This document shows, piece after piece, positions 32,413 through 43,948 of a stretch of 64,000 nucleotides of DNA. The position numbers and the translations under genes are program-made. The stretch lies in NCBI GenBank assembly GCA_020881915.1, contig JAJFPB010000008.1, forward strand, positions 1,984,001-2,048,000, given 5' to 3'. This stretch comes from Paramyrothecium sp. XJ0827. Taxonomy: Eukaryota > Ascomycota > Sordariomycetes > Hypocreales > Stachybotryaceae. Every line of letters starts with the position of its first letter. The first letter of the stretch is position 1. The notes beneath the pieces were generated by a model, which saw only the letters and a program-made list of their open reading frames with translations, was not told where the DNA came from and made no database searches.

Positions 32413-35054
32413 TTAATATGTAACTGATGCTTCATAGCAAATGTCATGGAGATCACGTATTGTCTTTGCAAACTTGTCTGGGTTCGACAAGTCTACCAGG
32501 CACCATTTACCTCCTCGAAAAATCTTCAACAGCACCCACAAAACGAGGAATACCAATACCTGTGGTGCACGTTCAGGTTAGCGTTACTTATAGTCTATTC
32601 ATCATTTCAGAGAGACTTAAACTCACAAATAGGTAGGATGATAAAAATGCCTCGCTTTGGAAACCATTCCATAGAAGTGAGCTGTTTGAAACAAGCAATA
32701 TGAAGAGGCATCCCGTGAACGCCATGTAAGCTAGATACGGTTGGCCCCTACTGCGATATGGGTAGTCGTCTCCATCCCGGTCAGCCCTAGGAATACCTTG
32801 CCGCTCGAGAGCTTCATGGTGCTCTCGCATGCTAATTTCGGATTTCAAGTCAGTACACTCAATTTATGCTGTGGTATTGAAAGCGGTGGGTTGTCCTTAC
32901 CCATGATGAAACCGAATATAAGCCAAACAGTTGGACGCCCACACAGTAATAACACCTACGGAACCCATCTGACCAAGAACCTCGATGAACTGCGAGATAT
33001 CATGTAAGACAGAAGCGCATCTTATGCTTGGTCATAAAGAACTTCGTCATGAATACATACCTCAGTGCTACGGCGGTTTCCAAAAAACTGTATGAACGGA
33101 ACCCAGCAGAATGCCAGTGCTGAAGCAATGACTGCTCGGATCGGAACTCTGTTTTTGTTTGTCTTTCCAAATTGAGCAAGTAACCTGAGGTGAAGCGACT
33201 GGGGGCTTCCGCCCTCCAAGCGCGTTGTAAGGCCAAATAGACTTCGAGAAGCAACGTAGAGGTTGGTGTTGGCACAGGTCAGCGCAGCGAACACAATGAT
33301 ACCGTTGTAGACGTGTCCCAATCCAGGAATACCGGACTCTTCGGCGATGATGACAAAGATGGAGGAAGGCTGAGTTGACGTCTGATTGCCGTTGCATTTG
33401 ACCTCGTCTGCCCACTGGAGGCGAGGCAAGCGGCAGTGATTTCGGGTTATCAAAAGGGAAGCAAGGATGCTGCTGAGGGTGTATGCGCCGGCAGCGAGAA
33501 GGGGGAAAGAAATGGCAGAAAACTTCACTGTCCGCCCAATGAGCGTGGGTGCATCGGGTATAGATTCGTCTGTGCTGTGGCCATTTGATGCGGTTGATTT
33601 TGCACCGGTCCGATGTTGTTTGGCTGGGCGAGCCTCAAGTGCCGACGCGGCGATAATCTCAACGCCAACGTAGGCGTAAATGGCGATGGACGTGGAAATG
33701 CTGCCATGCTCATCAGAACTGTCTGACAACTAACCCAAGTTCTTGGACAAGGTGCATTCGTAAGGATACTAACAGGAGCGCAGTTGGCCAATTGTTTGCC
33801 ACACTCTTATCGAACTCGCGAGACTGGCTCGACCACAGGACTGCCAGGATCAGTATCCCTCTTTCTTGAAAAGCATTGAGTAGGCGTGTCTCCATACTGT
33901 TACCGTCCTTATCATCTGCTTGAACCGAGTGTTAGCTGGGTACGTGCGGAACTTGTACATCCTTGTGGTCTGCTCAAGTTCAATCGTGGTACTTACCTTT
34001 TGCTATAATTACCGATAATGTCACCAGGACGACAGCCAAGAAACCCAGCTTGACTGTGCCGAAGAGAACCTCAATCCAACCATAAATCTATCTTGCGAGT
34101 TCGTCCGGTTAGTTACATCGAAATTTCCTTCGAGGTTTGGGGGCGTGCCACTCACACCGACTTCAATCGAGTTAGTGATGACGAGTATAATCGGGGTAAC
34201 AAAATAGATGACAACTCCGGAGATGATGCCTTTGTTTTCGTCGGTCCACAAACCAACCTCTTCGGCCACGATGACTAGTAGGGCTGCAAAAGACACGGAA
34301 TAAGTGAACCTGAATGGTGTTTAGATATGTTTACATGATACGAGCGAGGCACAAAATCAGGAGGGTCAGCACTCTCCCAAAGAGCCGTCCACGCAGCTTG
34401 TCCGTAGGGGTCTGCGCCATCGGTGGCAGAAGCATTGAGGTGATGGATGTCTTTGAGCAACATACCAGTACGCAACCCCCATGGCAATGCCTAGCTCATC
34501 GTCCACAAACGTCCTTACGTAGACGGATAGGGCACCCGGGACTGGCCACAAGCACAACATCTCTGCTATGCACTGCATGACGGCCCACGCCAGGGCACCA
34601 ACAAGTACGAACGAAAGAACCAGACTGATAAGCCCTCCTACTTCAAGGGCATGCCCGCCTCGCCAGTAGAGCCCAGCTCCCAGTGTCCCATTCAGGGTGA
34701 TCATCTGCGATTGTAAGAAAGAATGATGTCAATGAAACAGTTGTAACGAGGTACATGTGGCGGAGGACTGACGAAGAGGTGTATGCCGCGAAGCTTTCTA
34801 TGAACCAGTCGATCCGGGTATGGGCGGACTCGGATGATCTTGGTGATTTGCTTGATAGCCTGACTAGGTCGATTAAGATCGCTGCCAGTTTGCGGTGGGT
34901 AGTCAACGCTTAGATCAGCCAACGCCCCAGGTTCGGGCTGTCGAGGGGAAGATTCGTTGTGATGCTCAATGGATTCATGCGCTGTGTGAGACTCCGCCTG
35001 GGAGAACCCAGGCATCCAGTCCGGTACCCATTCCGGGATTGAACTGCGAGACAT
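32413..35054 (-). CDS. Amino-acid permease of the APC/YAT family, nine exons
   Basis: Exons complement(32413..32559, 32627..32831, 32901..32989, 33061..33700, 33774..33915, 33997..34087, 34156..34309, 34466..34704, 34773..35054) sum to 1989 bases, 662 residues. Every junction has GT-AG ends and consistent phase, so the gene is intact despite its fragmented appearance. A polar N-terminus of about 88 residues precedes the first helix, LFMITLNGTLGAGLYW, the APC signature. Later landmarks are MGVAYWFTYS, AYVGVEIIAASALEAR, and FIEVLGQMGSVGVITVWA, then the DDYPYRSRGQP loop before the last two helices. Family role: proton-driven uptake of amino acids at the plasma membrane. Eight introns is many for this family, and the central region has a longer insertion (about residues 320-350) than usual. 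Confidence 0.9.
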
Positions 35055-35481
35055 TCAGAATTCTGGATTTGGGAAAGCTGCTGAGTTCACCGGAGAGACT
35101 GTAGCAGATACAGCAAGTAGTATGTGGACAGACACCGTCCAGCTCGGCCAGACAAACGTTGCTCCTGATGATTGTTTTTCTAGGCATCAACCCCTAAATT
35201 GCAGCTGACACGTGTGTTGCCACCCTTTGCCTTCCAATTAGATATGCGTTGGGTGCCACTGGTGCAACCCTGTGATGGGAAAAGTGAGGCGGCATTGCTT
35301 ACATACAGCTCCGCCATCTCTCCACGCATTGTAGGATCTGCCAAGAAAATACGCGGTATCCTTTGCGTTCGTAGGAGCAGGTGACTTGTTTCGGATATTT
35401 GGCCCAAAGGAGGGCGCAGCTGTCCATTTCTACTCGTAGCCCCCAATTCTAAACCCATTGCCCGCATTAGAACAATACGAC
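35055..35481. other. Divergent promoter region
   Basis: Shared upstream region of the permease (minus) and the 53-residue microgene (plus). Nothing else is recognised. Confidence 0.5.
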
Positions 35482-35790
35482 ATGCCGCAACAGAACACCA
35501 GCACTCGCTACCTGAAGGAATCGCAACTTCAGGAGCTATTGGAAACGTTGTTCCCTGGTCATAAAATTTTTAATATTCGCGTAAGCTGCTTCCTATCACC
35601 GAACACGCCTCACAATACTTAGGGGAGCCGGGAGCTGAATCTCGATGCAGATGAGAGATGATCAGTGGTGTTTTGATGCGCCCAAGACTGTCAGTGAAGT
35701 ATGTATCTTCTCTGTGCGTTAATTTTTGTCCAAATACCATGCGCATATTTCTCTAACCCGCTCTGCCTTGGGTAGACCGTTATTCAGTAA
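35482..35790 (+). CDS. Three-exon microgene, 53 residues, unknown family
   Basis: Exons 35482..35580, 35651..35698 and 35776..35790 with introns of 70 and 77 bases (GTAAGC...GCAG, GTATGT...GTAG), all phase 0, encode 53 residues. The parts read RYLKESQLQELLETLF and MRDDQWCFDAPKTVSE. The order of a short helix followed by a D-D-x-W-x-F-x-A-P strand motif recurs, as I recall, in small hypothetical proteins of related fungi; I cannot name a function. Each exon is below normal detection length, so the model stands on splice signals and the motif only. It may be a truncated copy of a longer protein. Confidence 0.4.
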
Positions 35791-36171
35791 GCCCAGCACT
35801 TCGCCCGAGCTACGTCAAGTATGGTTGATAGAGCTCTTCTAATCAATGGGGGTCAGGAGTGCACGGGACTAGCGGTACCGAGGTTTGCTAGTTGGATGTA
35901 GGGCTTGCGGCTCTGGGAATCGGATGCGATGGGGCCCGATGTCTCTCAGCCCCTGTATGCCTGTGGCAGTGAAGGACGAAAGAGGAGGTGGCTGAGGATG
36001 GTGTGAATGCGGGCGTAACGGAAGGCTCCAGCCGAGGCATATACTACATCTTTGAGGCAGTGCTGGAGTACATGCAGCCTGATGCTCTGTACAGGAGTCC
36101 CTTTTAGGCTGCACTCATCCGAGCTAGACCATAGTCCTTGATTCCATTGACATTCCATTTCCCAAAAGGCA
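35791..36171. other. Intergenic
   Basis: Between the microgene and the CorA-like gene. No gene is supported. Confidence 0.5.
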
Positions 36172-37965
36172 ATGTCGTCATTAAGAGAATGCTGCGTCAC
36201 CAAGGTTGCCGAGCCTGTTCGGCTGCTTTTCGGAAGCTCCTCGGCCTATCGGTCTCATGACTGTCATACCGTGGAGGAGCTCGATACCTATTTGACAAAA
36301 TCACGCGATTCTAGCGACTCGAGTCTCGTCATGTAAGTCTATGTCCTTGAGTGTGCAAACGACTCAAATGCATATTCGCCGTGGACCTGATCCCATTGGA
36401 ACTGGAAGAAGCTAGTCACATTAACTTTTTGGTAAATTGATGCTTGGCCAAGATACCAGCGTTGACTTCATCTACTAAGTAGTTAAATGCGATGGGTGTA
36501 GAACCTCTACGCATTGAGTCATTCTCACATTCAGATATTGGCCTTTGATTCACGGGGATGAAAGGGCATTGGTTCGCTGACCGGACCTTTCCAGATCCAT
36601 CTGCCAACGCAATTCATGGAGACCCTTGCAGGTCTCTGCGCAAATGCTCGAATTTATCTTTTCGCACTGCCATATCGATTCGACCATTTTTGGAGACATT
36701 CCCTTATCTTTCTGCCAGCGCAGCGTCGCTATTGAGGAGGGCTTCTGCGTCCCTTTCACCCAACTTATTCAAGAGACATCCACGGGTTAGTCGACCTGCG
36801 AGCCGTCCATTGACGTTTCGTTAATTCAGCGTTGAATCCAGAAGTTGCATACACCATTCGGTACCCAGAGTTCAAGGAACAAACTAAAGAGTGGGTGATA
36901 CGGCAAACAGGCGTCTACCACCGATTCGATGCCTCGACTCAGAGGAGCATATATATTCTTCTCAGCCCCACGACAAACTCCAAGGCTCATCTCGATGCCC
37001 AAGAATTCATGGCTACATGTGCTGAATCCGGAACAACGGCCTCGCCTATGTGGTTTCATCAGGTTGTGGCCTCGGCTTACCTGCCTGCCTGGAGACAATA
37101 CATTGCCGTCCAGGAGCGCGATTTTCTGCAAATAGTTAGTAGTCCAGTATCCGGACCTATGAAGCTGCAATAGGCGTTATCATCTTTCCATATTACTGAC
37201 CAAGCTGCACAGCGAAATCTCATCTTTGCAACCTTCATTGACACACCTTTGCCTACAGGCTATGACACACTCAGCCGTTTGGTGAGCCTTGAGAATAGGT
37301 TTCTTCAAATGCAAGTCATCTCGAAGCAGGTGACGGAGACCTTGGAAGCATTGCTCGCTCTCCCAGTCACTAGCAACTCGCCCGCAATTGCCGGACGGTC
37401 AAGAGCAAACACGCCACAAGCACATGCCATTCTTGAGTGGCACAAAGCTCGATGCGGTGCTTACTCCCGTACATCAGAATATCTTCACCAGCGGACTCAG
37501 TCGACAGTGCAGCTTCTAACATTAACACTCTCTCTTCAAGACCAAGCCATCGCCAAAAACCAGAACAACACTATGCTGCGTCTTAACAAAGCTGTTGCAT
37601 TCATTACCATCATATCGCTTTTTTATCTTCCGGCGTCTTTCGCTAGTGTTAGTATACCCTCCACCCCCTTCTCAATGTACATCGCAGCATGTTGCGCGCT
37701 GAGTTCTTGGGTCATCTGGAAGCCGCTAACATGAGTGACGTGGAAGACCTTTTTCGGAATGAACTTTTTTGGATTAGACGAAGAAAGTGGGCGCCTCTTT
37801 TCTACTCATATGATATGGATATACGTCCTTTCTACTGTTGTTCTTACAGCGTGCACATTTGCACTCTATACTATACGAGTAAAGGGTCATCGCCGATTCG
37901 GCGTCGCTAGTCGTTACGGAAAGGAAAAGAGTTCGGGAGTTGAATTCGCAATGACAGCATTATAG
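36172..37965 (+). CDS. Fungal CorA-like membrane protein with GMN motif
   Basis: Five exons (36172..36332, 36595..36785, 36830..37134, 37213..37647, 37747..37965) sum to 436 residues with all phases consistent. The first intron is long (262 bases). Landmarks: ISICQRNSWRPLQVSAQM across the first junction, ALNPEVAYTIRYPEFKEQ across the second, IRQTGVYHRFD, a helical stretch with LTLSLQDQAIAKNQNNT, then two C-terminal transmembrane helices. The first ends FYLPASFAS and the loop reads TFFGMNFFGLD, containing the GMN motif of CorA-type magnesium channels. The protein lacks the full CorA N-terminal fold, as is usual for this fungal group, and ion transport is not proven. An in-frame stop lies just upstream of the ATG. 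Confidence 0.85.
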
Positions 37966-38024
37966 ACATGGTCGGAGGCATTGAAGTGGGCCGAGGCCTG
38001 CAATGAAAAGTTTTGGTAGTCTAT

Positions 38025-41000
38025 TTACGAGATTAAATCCAGCTCAATCTTGATAATGGCGCTCTGGAGTCCGCCCCCTCCAGCGAGGGTCGTGATCAGC
38101 ACAAATCCCCTTGTTCCCTCTTCCACTAACCTCTCTGTGAAATCATCTCCATAGAAAAGTCTGGGAATCTTGGAGATCTCTCTGAATGATACCTTTTTTC
38201 CAGGGCTCGGTACGTTCATCTCCCCGAGCAATAACTTGTTAGATATCGAAGTTGCCGCGATTGCGAAAATCCGGTTGTTATTGCGATCGACCATGACGCG
38301 TAGGATGCGGTAATTCGCAATCTTCTCCTGCACATCTCGCTCCGTGTCATTGTCCCTCGCTGAGATCACATGTATGAGCTTCTCTCGCGTGACAACCACG
38401 CAAGTCCTTTCTCCATGAAAGACTGCGAGTGATGTGAAGAAGGGCACGGTGTTGCTGCCGCCATCGCTACCCTGTCGCAATTGTGACCATTATCAGAACA
38501 TGTCAAGAGAGTTTCAAGGGAGCCAGGGCCTAACCGGTAATTGCAATTGCAGATTAATCATTTCATCATCTTCCGAATTTGGAGAAAGAGATAGCAGGAT
38601 GATTGGGATCATGTGCTCACGGCTCCGAGCACCCGGTTCCAGTCTCATAACTACCACAATAGTGTTATTGTTCGCAAATGCGAAGCGCGTCGAGTTTTCT
38701 GCTGCCCAATTGACCGAAATCAATCTCGAAAACTCCATTATGGATATCCTGGTTTCAGTTCCTTGGTTTTCACGTCTGATAATAAGGCGTACATTAGTCT
38801 CACTTTTGACTGCCAGCTTCAGGGTCACTCACCTCGATCGATTGTCCGTTAGCAGATCCTTGATGTTCGTCAGGAACAAGTAACTTTGGTTTTGTTCATC
38901 CTTGTCGGGGCCAACTAGACAGGCAAGCCTTTTACTATCTGGCGAGATCGCTAGTCGGTGAACCTCCCCCAGTGGGAGGGATACTCTATCGAAAGCGTCG
39001 AGAGATTGTTCGACCGAATTGCCGGCTTGAAGACGGAAGATGTAGCACTGTTGTCAAATCGGGTATGTAAGTTCCTGTCTTCCACTTTCTGGGAAAGAAG
39101 GGGCAGATTTTACCTGGAAATTCTTCCCCCTTCTTGCCGTAGAGGCAACAAGATACCTGTCCGTCAGGTCAACACTGTTCCAAACCCCTTCGTCTGGCTC
39201 CAGGCTGTGCCCCGCCCCGTCAGTTGCTTCTCTTCTGCTGGCAGAGAGGGAGCTGGATGTGAACAAGACTATTTTGGTGTCTGTCCAAAAAGCCACAAGT
39301 TTCCCATTGGGCGCAATTCGGCAACCCTTGAACCCTGCTCTTGGTGTGTTGGTAATCTGCCAGTGATAGGCTTCATCCTCCTCGACCTCCCTATGACGCC
39401 TAGAAAAAATGTCAGAATCGTAAGATAGGTAGCAAGAGAGGTAGATGTTCTGGAACATCAAAGCCAATACAGGTTCCTTACTTGTGTAGGAGATTCTTCC
39501 ATGATCGCGGTTGACCTGCGACGGCCGCGATGTTATCTTGGTCTGTGTCAGCCACCTGGAGATCTTGCAAATCCCGATACACGTGGTATGTTCGCTCCAA
39601 TTGCTTTTGCACATTTGAGGCTGACTCTCTTTTGGTCGGCTCAATCACCATAATGGACTTGTCGACGTAGCGTAGTATGTCGGCGATAACCTGTGCCTCT
39701 TTCTTATTTCTCCCTTCTGCCTGCTTGACGAGCTGCCTGTGCCATTCGGAGACAACGGGGTGTTTTCTTGGAGGTGCTAGCTGTGAGTTGTTTAGAAAAA
39801 ACCGATCACGATTATCGCCACACTCGGACAAATAGCGAGCGGCGCGCTTTTCGCCGTACGAAATTACACCCTCCTTACCATTCTCCATGTAGGCGAACAG
39901 TACACTAACAATACAGCCTAAGCCCCATACATCGCTCGAAGCCTTCATCTTGCGGTTCGGAGAGAATGATTCTGGGGCTAAGTAGGTGCCCTCGCCGCGA
40001 TTATTTTTTGTAGCCGATGCGGTCGGGTCGGAGGATTGGTTGCGACGTTTAAACAAGCTCGTGAAATCGCTTTCGCTCTCTCCGTGTCTCCGGGGCTGTT
40101 TCACCTTAACTCGCGCCATCCCAAAGTCACTCAACTTCCAAATTTTAGACTCGAACCCACGTTCGGTGTCTGGAAATACCAGAATATTGTCGGGTTTGAG
40201 GTCCATATGATAGCAGACAATTTCAGTTCCATCCTCCAATTTGAGTTGGGTGTGAAGAAACTTCAAGGCGCCTGCAAGTCCTGCAGCACAACGAACCAGT
40301 TCTGCCTTCTCTTGTATAGTTTTTGGTGGCTCGGGGTGTTTTTCGGTCATGTAGTTGCGTAAATCGCTTTCGGCGAGCTCCATAAAGAGACTGTACGTGT
40401 TGCCAACTTGGATGCTCCCTAAACTTTGAAGTATGTTCTTACATACTCCAGTGGGGGTTTTCAACAATGTGTTCAAGATCTCGCGCTCCTTTTTGGCATG
40501 AGTGTCGGCATAGTCATCGAGAATATAATCTTTGCGAGCTATCTCTTTTGGTTCTCGGTTTTCCGTATCGTCCGCTTCGTTTACAATGTGACGCCTTGCC
40601 ACATAAACTCGGTAAACCCTGCCAAAAGACCCTGAGCCTCTCTCTTCAGGCTCTTCAAGGTATGGCAGCCGCTCCAAGGTCGGATGCTTCACTATGACCT
40701 CCTTGCCTCGAAGGATAACCACGGTGCAGAAAATGAACTGGGTCTCGTAAAACTTGTCTATTATGACCGTGTCGCGAAAAATCATCTGAAGATCCTCGTT
40801 GCTGGCGGGCAAGGCCCCAAGCTGAGCTCCTCTAGGCTTCTCCAACGGCCATGCACTAGGGGCTACAAGCTCAGTAGCAAAGTTCCACATAGCTTCGATC
40901 GGACAAATAGCATATACCAATATGGCAATGAATCTGCGGAGTTTTCGCTGTTCAACTCTGTCGATGAACTCGCCTTCGGTGATGTCAAGCTGTTGCTGAC

Positions 41001-41169
41001 CGTCTTCAATCAGAATGTGGTACAGCTGCCGGAGCATTTGTGTGTTGAGAACCCCCCCAACAAGTCCTTTGGGTGCGAACTTCCGATTTCCATCGTTTCT
41101 TCTCTCTAACTTCTCGGAGATGTCCTGGTAGATGCCATCCCGAAAACGGATGTAGCTGCTGGACGCCAT
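38025..41169 (-). CDS. Protein kinase fused to a C-terminal beta-propeller-like region
   Basis: Five exons, complement(38025..38471, 38535..38775, 38833..39047, 39114..39399, 39482..41169), 958 residues. The start at 41169 is the first true ATG of the frame. Residues about 1-180 are an uncharacterised helical N-terminus. The kinase domain runs from about 180 to 510: glycine loop GSGSFGRVYRV, catalytic loop YHMDLKPDNILVF (His-Met-Asp in place of HRD), DFG in SDFGMARV, and YLAPESFSPN for the activation-segment end. The last about 400 residues have repeated beta-rich units such as GCRIAPNGKLVAFW and RLAISPDSKRLACLV, typical of WD40/quinoprotein propeller blades. Kinase plus propeller genes of this sort are frequent in variable fungal loci and are suspected signalling or recognition proteins (inference). 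Substrate is unknown. Confidence 0.88.
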
Positions 41170-41823
41170 GTTACTTCTCAAGCTGACACAAGCAGTCGCA
41201 ACGACCAAGATACAAGGTCTCGGTTGTGTTTTTGGGAGATTGAACAAAGACAATGTTGGGGAGAGGGGTGTCTGTAGGCATCCATTTCAGCCCCTATGTT
41301 GCATCAGACTGCAGTGGCTGAGCCTACAAGCACCATCCCTCATATGATCCATGCTGCAGATTTGCATATGACAGGACATTTAGGCCAATCAAGGACGAAC
41401 GCATGTCTTCCAAGTGTCCTTACATGCTAGAACGAAGAAATGTCGCAACCGCAAACTGACAATTCACGTCTTCAAGCGTTACAGAATTGGTACTGCTGCT
41501 CAGCAATTTTCCGACAGATTCTTGGCATTGACACATCTGCATCAAGCTGTTTCCGAGAACGGCGGAGGCCAAGCTGATGGGACGGACTGTGGAGTCAAAG
41601 TCCTTGGACGTTTTGAACCCAGGTGATTTGGCAGTGATTGAGAATCCAGTTTCCAGATTGCAAGGCGTGTATATACTAAATACTCCAATAATATGAGGTC
41701 CGCTTCGGAAACCTTCTTTCCTGTGGGATTGAGTCCCGGCTATTGTGTGCTTCTCATAGTAAGACGAGTTAAAATCGGAAATTCCGGGTACCTCTGGTAG
41801 TCAACGTCGACAAATGAGCCTGT
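41170..41823. other. Intergenic
   Basis: Promoter of the kinase gene and 3' flank of the Zn2Cys6 regulator. No gene is supported. Confidence 0.6.
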
Positions 41824-43083
41824 CTAGAGAAATGTTTGAAGAGCAGTGAAATCATTGTGATACTGCTGCAAGTACAGGCAAATGGAAGAGCACTCCAAGT
41901 TAGCTCTGAGCTGAATCCACCATATACTGCGGCCGGCTTTCTGATACCAAAGAAGCAGTAACAGCAATGCGACAGGATCTTTTTCAAGTAGCAAATATTT
42001 GAACCGACCAGTAATAACATGAGTAAAGAGGATGGCTTGGCCAGTCGTAACTTGATCATCCGGAATTTCTCGGAGTTGCGACATGGCATGGACAGCATTG
42101 AAGTAGGGATTATTGTCTGCCGTGGATGAGCTATCGAGACTACACAAGGCAGCTAATGGCTTCGGTACGCCACACAAGCCTTCAACTGGAAGTGGCGAGA
42201 ATATATCCGCATAAGTCGATGCCATGACGTTGAATATGCTGTTCGGTCGCAGCGGGTTGGTCAAAGTCCAGAGAGACATTTTCCCCTCACTCAGGCGCAG
42301 CCATTCGAAATCAGACGGATCAGACGGTGTGAGAGGCCACGAACCCTCTGGTGTTGATCCATCTGGAGAAGCGAATGCCAAGATAGCTAAAGCTGCCGCA
42401 GTGCCCCAAATCGGATCTTTATCGTCTGTCTCAATTGGCTCTCTGAGTCGCTTGTTAAAGAGTTCTGTCCCTTGGGACCAATGGTAGCACTCCTCTAAGC
42501 TACGACGACAGTTCTTCGGCCCGTTCAAGTGGCGTTCATATGCGAAAGCTACCGCCAGAGATGCATGCATCAAGAACGGATGCTGCAAGTCTCAGTCAGT
42601 ACAGTGAAGGATCATGTCGAGGCCATACACAGCTGGACTTACAGTAAAGGTCAGTTTCAAGAGTTTGCGGTTAAGTTGTGCCATATTTGGGTCGTCGGGA
42701 GTAATGAGACTTTTCCCTAGATAACGAGTGATAAAATCTTGACAACGCGCATTCAGTTGATAGCTTGTCGATGCGTCCGAAGTCCAGATTGCGTTGGTAG
42801 GAGGGGCTCGCGGCGGAACCTTTTGCCGAGCATTGGCTGCTACGGAGTCATCGGCGAGTGGATGCAGGTCGGGAACGTTCGGGAGAAAGTTACAGAAGAC
42901 CCCGAACAATCTGCATCTTTTACACTGCGGTTTGGATTCGTCGCACTGATGGAATCAGTCAAGGCCATGCTGAAATGGCAAACCGCTCACCTTGAGCTTT
43001 CTAATCTTGCAATTTCGACAGCCGAGCCTGGATCTCCTCCTAGGACTACACTTGGGTGTCTCTTTCGGGTCGATTGCAGGCAT
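41824..43083 (-). CDS. Zn2Cys6 transcription factor
   Basis: Three exons, complement(41824..42582, 42643..42945, 42991..43083), 384 residues, all phase 0. The start at 43083 is the first ATG of the frame. The zinc cluster is split by the first intron as in many fungal regulators: CRNCKIRKLK joined to CDESKPQCKRC and the last Cys of LFGVFC, a perfect C-x2-C-x6-C-x6-C-x2-C-x6-C. A basic stretch RRRSR precedes it. The second junction gives LTFTHPFLMHASLA, the start of the fungal regulatory region of the sterol-uptake-regulator (Upc2-like) type. It acts in the nucleus on CGG-containing sites. The divergent SnoaL-like gene and the repeated CTCGGATAT elements between them suggest local control. Confidence 0.9.
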
Positions 43084-43172
43084 GGTTGCCTCTTGTGCAA
43101 AACTCTGTACTCGGTCTGTCGTCGATTCAGAATGGTGCAAGGGATTGAGCGGAGGACCATCGTCGCGATTCT

Positions 43173-43242
43173 TGAGTTAGCGTCTCACGCACTAACTCGC
43201 TCTCGGATATCGAATCCTGTACTAACTGCGACTCGGATATGG
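43173..43242. promoter_or_regulatory. Direct and inverted repeats in the regulator/SnoaL divergent promoter
   Basis: ACTAACT followed four bases later by CTCGGATAT occurs at 43190-43212 and again at 43220-43242, a 30-bp period. GAGTTAG at 43173-43179 is the exact reverse complement of CTAACTC at 43191-43197. The CGG triplets suit a Zn2Cys6 protein. Whether the adjacent regulator binds here is an inference. Confidence 0.5.
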
Positions 43243-43370
43243 ACGATTCTGATTGGCCGATGGCCCCGAACTTGCATAAGGATTTGTTATGTTACATTTC
43301 TCCCAACTTCACAGAAGAAGTTGATTGGTGAAGGATGGCCCTCGTAATGACATGCCACCTCTACAAACGA

Positions 43371-43378
43371 ATATATAA
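43371..43378 (+). promoter_or_regulatory. TATA-like box of the SnoaL-like gene
   Basis: ATATATAA lies 89 bases upstream of the ATG at 43460. Confidence 0.4.
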
Positions 43379-43459
43379 AGACTCATGTTCACCTCAGTTT
43401 TCAATAGAACTCAATCTCTACATTCTCTATTCAGCAAGAACCCCCACTGCATTTCCACC

Positions 43460-43948
43460 ATGGCTCTCCCATATTCACTACCAGCCAATCTTGGCCTGCC
43501 ACTGACAGGTCGGGAAGCGGTAATTGACGCTCTCTATCGGTGTCTCACGTCCTTTGATATAGACGACGCAGCCCTTTTCGACTCTTCCTTCATGCCGGAC
43601 GGCGTGTTCGAAATCAACGAGCGTCCCATGAAGGGACTGCCTGAGATACACGCTACTGGCCTTGCCCTGATTAAGACCGTCGATACTACTCATATGGCGA
43701 CCAACGTCCGAGTCCACATGAAGACGGAAACAGAAGCCAGCGTCACATCCACTGTGCTGTCACAGCACTATGCAATAGGCAAGGGCATGGAGCCCAACCA
43801 AAAGAGTCTCATGGCGGGTAACTTGTACCGTGGAGACTTGTGCAAAGGAGCGGATGGTTTGTGGAAGTTCCAAATCTTGCAAGTGAAGTCGCTGTGGATG
43901 GAGGGCGACTGGGCGGTGGTTGGTGGTAAATTCCACGAGCAGGAGTAG
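43460..43948 (+). CDS. SnoaL-like (NTF2-fold) small protein
   Basis: Single exon of 162 residues. The ATG at 43460 has an ideal context (CACCATGGC) and is preferred over an in-frame Met 75 bases upstream. REAVIDALYRCLTSFDIDD, then the FDSSFMPDGVFEI segment and a C-terminal strand QILQVKSLWMEGDWAVV outline the alpha+beta NTF2/SnoaL fold. Members are small hydratases, cyclases or dehydratases, or non-enzymatic ligand binders, often within secondary-metabolite or catabolic clusters. It is divergently paired with a Zn2Cys6 regulator. No polyketide or terpene core gene is present nearby, so the substrate is open. Confidence 0.85.
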   Translation: MALPYSLPANLGLPLTGREAVIDALYRCLTSFDIDDAALFDSSFMPDGVFEINERPMKGLPEIHATGLALIKTVDTTHMATNVRVHMKTETEASVTSTVLSQHYAIGKGMEPNQKSLMAGNLYRGDLCKGADGLWKFQILQVKSLWMEGDWAVVGGKFHEQE

